From the NCBI GenBank assembly GCA_025769875.1, contig JAGFNK010000763.1, positions 1 through 22,651 of the forward strand: a DNA stretch of 22,651 bases, in the 5' to 3' direction. Below are positions 18,312 to 22,651 of the stretch, in pieces. The notes below the pieces were generated by a model. That model ran no database searches and was not told the origin of the DNA. It saw nothing but the letters and a program-made list of their open reading frames with translations. The stretch comes from Russula earlei (Eukaryota; Basidiomycota; Agaricomycetes; Russulales; Russulaceae). The first letter of the stretch is position 1; the number at the start of each line of letters is the position of its first letter. A program made the position numbers and the translations under genes.

Positions 18312-19408
18312 CTAGAGAAAATCCTCTTTGAGGATGAGGTCCCAAAGTTTGGCTCTATCCTCCTGTGGTAATGCTTTCATGCGGGCCACCATAGTGGAGG
18401 CTTCTTCTTCCTTGGATGGTTCTGGGGTTGATTCGGTGATGCGGGCCTTAGAAGTGGTGGAGACCATATTTTTGGGGCATTCCCAGCTGAGGTGGCCTTT
18501 CTCCCTGCAATGGAAGCAACATCCTTCTTTTTCCAATTGTTTTCTCTCTTCTTCAGTGAGCTTCTTAAAATTGGACTTGGTGGCATCCACTTGCATTCAG
18601 TCAGGGTGATGGGACTTGTGTTCTGAGGGAGGGTGTGTAGTCTTCTTTCCTTTGAGTTTCTCCCTAATAGTAACAAATCGTCGGTGTTGTCTCCTGGCTT
18701 CCTCCTTCCATTCCTGGAGAGTGGTAGGCCAGGTGTCCCTGTTTAAGACTGCATGGTAGAGTCCGCTTTTGAGCCCATTCTTGAAACTCTCAATGGCGAT
18801 TACATCCATCTCTGGCCATCCTGTTTTGGTAAGAAGTTGTTCAAAGGTGGAGATGTAGTCATCAAGGGAATCCTTCATTTCAAGTTTGACAAGGGCTGCC
18901 TGGGCATCTTCCTTTTCTGCTGTGTTGGTGAATTTGAACATAAAATCAGTGACAAAATTGGTCCACAAGACTTCGTCGTTTTGGTTGACAGGATTCTGGG
19001 CCCTAGTTATTTTTTCTCTAAGGGCCATTACTTGTGAGTTTACCCAGTCTTCTACCTTTTCCCCTTGAATGTAGGAGAGAGCTAAGATGACCCTTTTAGA
19101 GGGGTCCCTCATGACTGCCTTGTTGTTGTTGAGTCCCCAGTAAAGGTTGAACTCCATGATGAATCTTTTAGTTTTGTTTCTTTCCCTGTGAAGACTGTGG
19201 GTTCTTTGCCGCTAAGGGATCCATTGGTTCCTTGGGTGGCCTGTGGTGCTATGACTGGTTGTGCGGCAACTTGGGGGGCTGGAGCAGCATGTGGGGCTTG
19301 TGCTGCCATAGTGGGTTCTGGGGATTCTGAGGGTGTTTCCTGGTTCGAGGGGGTTGCCTTCTGTAGAAGAGGCTTCTGATTCTGATAGGGGTTCGTAACG
19401 AGGGTCAT
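18312..19408 (-). pseudogene. Gag of the second gypsy lineage
   Basis: The ATG at 19408 opens an Ala/Pro/Gln-rich N-terminus. A one-base loss in an A-run near 19150 shifts to the frame reading MEFNLYWGLNNNKAVM and the retrotransposon gag domain (VILALSYIQGEKVEDWVN, WTNFVTDFMFKFTN, MKDSLDDYISTFEQLL). After a TGA at 18597-18599 where CGA fits, the frame continues to MQVDATKSNFKKL and the CCHC knuckle CCFHCREKGHLSWEC near 18520-18480. It ends at TAG 18312-18314. Protease and pol do not follow; the sequence changes to the LTR/leader fragment. Confidence 0.85.
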
Positions 19409-19541
19409 CTTCCCTCCAGTAGCCTAGTCCAAGGCTGTTTCTGATAAGTTCTAGGTCTTGATGGGTGTAGAGCTGTCCTCTTCTGAGTTGTAGCTTGAAC
19501 CAGCAGTTGTTGATGAATTCAACAGGTAGTTCTCATTGTTT
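19219..19541 (-). CDS. Leader ORF overlapping the second gag
   Basis: One frame upstream of and overlapping gag is open after a TGA (Q-TGA-ELPVEF). It reads ELPVEFINNCWFKLQLRRGQ and continues to a Glu/Ser-rich part, about 107 codons, before stopping inside gag. The residue composition looks protein-like in the first 60 codons. It may be the remnant of an upstream gag extension or a separate leader protein. Coding is not shown. Confidence 0.25.
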
Positions 19542-19749
19542 TTGGTGGTAACGTAGCAGAGGAAGGTGTGGAAGCTGTCCCAAGTGGCAGTTCCAACAAC
19601 ATGTTGGGGGAGATCTGGTGAGGATCTAGGTTGGATGCGGACCCAGCGATTTGGTGGTAGTTCAAAGTTGATCTCCAGAATGGAGTAAGAAAGCTTAGCT
19701 TGTGTTACGGCGTCATGGCCATAAGAGCATTAGCTAAGGATTCAGTGGG

Positions 19750-20255
19750 GCTGGTTCAGAGAGACCGGATCAGAGGTTTAGTGTCTCAAGGCCTAGTCAG
19801 ACAACAACTCAGCCCACAGACAGAGTCGATCTTCTGGTTTCACAGAAGAGGAGGACGATGAGAGAGAAGCAGAGGAGGAAGAGGAACACAAAGGTTCCTT
19901 GTGGTGAGCTCAGGTCAAGCAGAGTATAGGCCAGCACAAGCAAGTTGTGATTGAGAGAGGGTACAGGGCAAGGGATGCGACAGGAAATGGGACAAAGCTA
20001 AGCTTGGGGCATTCCCCAGCTTTTACAGGCACTTAAATACTGTATCTAGTGAGGCTGTACAGTACCATATGCAGAACAATAGATAATACTAAGCCAATAG
20101 CAAAAGGAGCTCAAACAATAGATGAAACACAAGAGATGAAACAACGAGGACCATCAGCATCAAGGGATGAAATGGTAACCAAGAGGACGAGGGTGAAAGT
20201 AAAGAACAATAAGAAGTAGTTTAGGGACGAACCGAAAGAGGGGTAGATCACAACA
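19750..20255 (-). repeat. LTR of the second gypsy lineage
   Basis: On the minus strand a purine tract (GGAGAAGGAGAAGTGGA) is followed at 20255 by TGTTGTGATC, a convincing polypurine tract and LTR start. TATTTAAG near 20035-20042 could be the TATA box. The 3' end is not certain; GAACCAGCCCC near 19748-19758, a motif shared with 17450 and 17590, is used as an approximate border. It sits after a pol 3' end and before a gag. Confidence 0.55.
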
Positions 20256-20883
20256 TGTCCACTTCTCCTTCTCCAGTGCTGTGTTCATCCATTCCTTGGA
20301 AGAAGGTGAGGAGGGAAGCATCAGGAGTGGTGATTTCAAGTGGCCCCTCTGCACCAGAGAGGTCAGATTGGGGAACAATTTTATTAGTTGGAGTTTGGGA
20401 CATTTGTGAGTGATGATATGGGGGTGAGGAAACAGAGGGCATCCTTCGCTGGATCCTTATAACCCGTATGGCAGCAGGGTTCTTTCTGTGGTATTCCTCT
20501 ATTAGTCTAGTTGCTTTGATGTTCTCTACTGGTTCCCAAGAGTCATGGGCTTCGGAGTATCCTTCCCACCAGACTTGATACTCCAGTTGTTTTCTCCTTC
20601 CAGTTCATCTCGAACCTAAAATTGTTGCTACTTCATATTCCTCTTCTCCTTCCACCAATTCTGCTTCTGGATTGGTGTAGTTGGCCCCATGCTCCTCTGT
20701 CTCCTTATAAGGTGTCAATAAGGATGCATAAAATGCATTATGGATCCTCCAGTGGCTAGGGAGATCCAATCTGTATGTCACCAGACTGATCACCTCTGTG
20801 ATTTCAAAGGGCCCATATTGTTTTGGGCGTAGTTTCACTGTAGGATGTGTCATTTTTAGGTTGGTGCTGTCAAGCCATACCAT
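20248..20883 (-). pseudogene. Second gypsy integrase C-terminus and chromodomain
   Basis: MVWLDSTNLKM, YGPFEITEVIS and FYASLLTPY mark the integrase C-terminal fold. A chromodomain follows: EEYEVATIL, then (past a TGA near 20602) YQVWWEGYSEAHDSWEPVENI and a helix with ATRLIEEY. A tail of about 70 residues ends at TGA 20248, eight bases inside the LTR, so the polypurine tract is coding. The Trp residues and acidic spacing fit a functional chromodomain before decay. Confidence 0.85.
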
Positions 20884-21898
20884 TTCTCCTTTCTGATAAG
20901 GTTGGAAACTGCTTCTTCACTTCCACATTAGAGAAGCAATCTTCATTGCTTCTTGTGCCTGTGATCTCGCTTCCTGGATTTGGACTTTCCAATTGTCTAT
21001 TCTTGGTATCTTGCTTCCCCAATCCCAATTTGGCTGGTGTGCCTTGGGCATAAAGCCCATCCATAAGAAGAAAGGGGACTGCTTGGTTGTCTCTGAAACA
21101 TTAGAATTCATCATGTATTGCACCAGAGGCAGCCAGTCCACCCAGTCATCTTGTTGGTGGTTGCAAAAGATCCCTGAGTGACATCTCCATCGTCTGATTT
21201 GTTCTTTCTGATTGTCCATCTGTCTGGGGATGGTAGGCAGTGCTGATATTCTGTTTGATATGCAGCTGGTCACAAAGTTCCCTAATGAACTTGGAACTTA
21301 TTAGTTTGTCACAATTGGATATGATCTTGCTTGGCACTCCCACAAAGGGGAATATCCTGTCCTTGTAGAGCTGTGCTAGCTCTTCTGTGTCCATCTCTTC
21401 CTTGCAAGGAAGCAGGATGACCCCTTTAGTACAATCATGGTCAGTGACAGTCAATATACTGTCATATCCTTTCGACTTTGGCAATTTGACCACAAAGTCC
21501 ATGCTGACAGTCGAGAAGGGAGTAGCCCCTTCTTCTGGTGGTATGGGATACAGGGGAGGTCGACTTGGATGAGTGTTTGACTTGTTACTTTGGCAAACTG
21601 CACATCCTTCCACATATCGATTGACAAAGCACCTCATGGTGGGCCACCAGTAGTATTGCATCATTCCCAGTAATGTTTTAGCTTTCCCTGGGTGTCCTGC
21701 AGTGGGACTGTCATGATACTGCTCCAGTAACATCCTGTGGGTTCCTTCATCACCTGTAACCACCAATGCTTCATTCTTCCACCATAAGCTATGTCGCTTC
21801 TCCAATTGGTGTCTCTGTACCCAATTGAGTAACTTTTGTTGGTGTCTTTCTTCTCCTTGTTGGTTCTTTATCCATTCTTCCAATGCAGTGGTATGCAT
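20884..21898 (-). pseudogene. Second gypsy integrase zinc domain and catalytic core
   Basis: The HHCC zinc domain is HDSPTAGHPG...CAVC. The core has its first Asp in VSMDFVVKLP and the Glu in DGQSERTNQ. The second catalytic Asp is lost: ISNCD stands where ISDRD is usual, with AAT at 21314-21316 and TGT next to it. Both changes are explained by CpG transitions. A one-base shift near 21150-21170 moves reading to the frame with DDWVDWLPLVQYMMN and SPFFLWMG. One further TGA follows LMWK. Confidence 0.9.
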
Positions 21899-22651
21899 TA
21901 CTCAGATAAAAAGGTGGTCAGGTAGTGCAACCACTTCTTCTTTATCCCCTTGTCCATCATCAAGGTCAGGTCTCCTGGACAGGGCGTCTGCTTTATTCCT
22001 TGCCCCTGCCTGGTGCTTCAGCTCCAAGTTGAAGTCTGCCAAGAAGGTAATGTATCTTGCCACTCAACCATTTATATGCTGAGGGTGTCAATAATGCAAC
22101 AGGTTTGCATGGTCTGTATAGACCACCACCTTATGCTTCGCTCCCATGAGCAGGTGCCTCCAATGCTTCAAGGCTCGCACCATGGCTAAGAACTCTTTGT
22201 CCCATATGTCATAGTTCTTCTCTGCTTGTTTCAAGGCTGCAGAGAAGTAACCTATTGGCCTTCTCTTTCCTTGTTCATCCTTCTGAAATAGCACTGCTCC
22301 AATTGCATAGTTGGACGCATCTACTTCCAGCTCAAAGGGTCGCTCCTCATCAGGATGGAGCAGGATGGGGTCAGAAGATACTATCTGGATAAGTCATTCC
22401 AGAGCATCTTTGCATTCTTGGGTCCATTCAAATGGCACCCCTTTCTTTGTCAAGGCAATAATGGGTCAAGCAATCTGACTGAACCCTTGAATGAAAGCCC
22501 TATTGTAACTGAGGACTCCCATGACTTTGCATACTTCATGTACATCCTTGATTTCCCTAGGCCAGTCCATGATTCCTCAGACCTTGGAGGCCTCAATCTT
22601 CATCTTCCCTTCGTCTATGTCCCACCCCAGCATGGTTAGTTTCCACACCAT
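21899..22651 (-). pseudogene. Second gypsy RT thumb and RNase H (runs off the window)
   Basis: The segment enters at the right edge in the RT palm/thumb (GIMDWPREIKDV, SYNRAFIQGFSQ). RNase H begins at EVDASNYAIGAVLFQ, has its Glu in WDKEFLAMVRALKHW and Asp in VYTDHANLLHY, and ends with ADALSRRPDLDD. Six TGA codons (after SKV, QIA, ALE, LHY, ING and LFI) all fall where Arg CGA is the usual residue. RT fingers, protease and gag of this unit lie beyond the window. Confidence 0.9.

Noticed and set aside
1..22651. CRISPR array, tRNA, rRNA or host gene
   Set aside because: No regularly spaced short repeats, no cloverleaf or rRNA signature, and every recognisable protein reading belongs to a transposable element.

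Overview
This window looks like one block of nested, decayed transposable elements from a filamentous fungus, most likely a basidiomycete. I found no convincing host gene, tRNA or rRNA. The fungal assignment is inference. It rests on chromodomain Ty3/gypsy pol genes, gag CCHC knuckles set in an acidic/basic-helix context, fungal-type Ty1/copia, and decay that is almost wholly CpG-to-TpG/CpA, as in CpG-methylating fungal genomes.

Backbone: one Ty3/gypsy element on the minus strand runs from a truncated gag (17290) to its 3' LTR (598-1090). Five insertions split it. Removing four of them restores a readable frame or a plain target sequence; the fifth (3565-4390) is less clean. In minus-strand order the host reads gag (17290-16592), a possible -1 frameshift site, protease and RT (16600-15256), RT thumb and RNase H (8934-8595, 8048-7880), RNase H tail and integrase (5259-4391), integrase C-terminus and chromodomain (3564-2963), an extra third ORF with two CCHC knuckles (2949-1109), a polypurine tract, and the LTR.

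Insertions: (a) a solo LTR of the host's own LTR family at 8935-15255 (TSD GACCT). It is split by a full-length copia element (9333-15157, two 480-bp LTRs), which is itself split by a solo LTR of family S (11583-12117). (b) A second family-S solo LTR at 8049-8594 (TSD CTTGA). (c) A 2.6-kb TIR element at 5260-7877 (TSD TA) with 408-bp inverted repeats and a GC-rich, CpG-rich low-complexity core. (d) An 826-bp LTR-like insert at 3565-4390 with a cluster of CRE-like sites. (e) A copia-type solo LTR at 2017-2546 (TSD GTTGG) inside the third ORF. Nesting reaches four levels.

Right end: a second chromodomain gypsy lineage lies on the minus strand. The C-terminal half of pol (22651-20248) is followed by an LTR (about 20255-19750), then leader and gag (19408-18312). 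This is pol-LTR-gag order, as at a tandem junction. Between that gag and the backbone (18310-17291) is another LTR/leader fragment.

Most relevant leads: the knuckle-bearing third ORF between chromodomain and 3' LTR; the TIR element with its un-decayed CpG-rich core; and a very clean CpG mutation record. By hand count 15 of 17 differences between the copia LTRs are at CpG, about 30 in-frame stops are TGA where Arg CGA fits, and three catalytic Asp residues became Asn in a C-GAY context.
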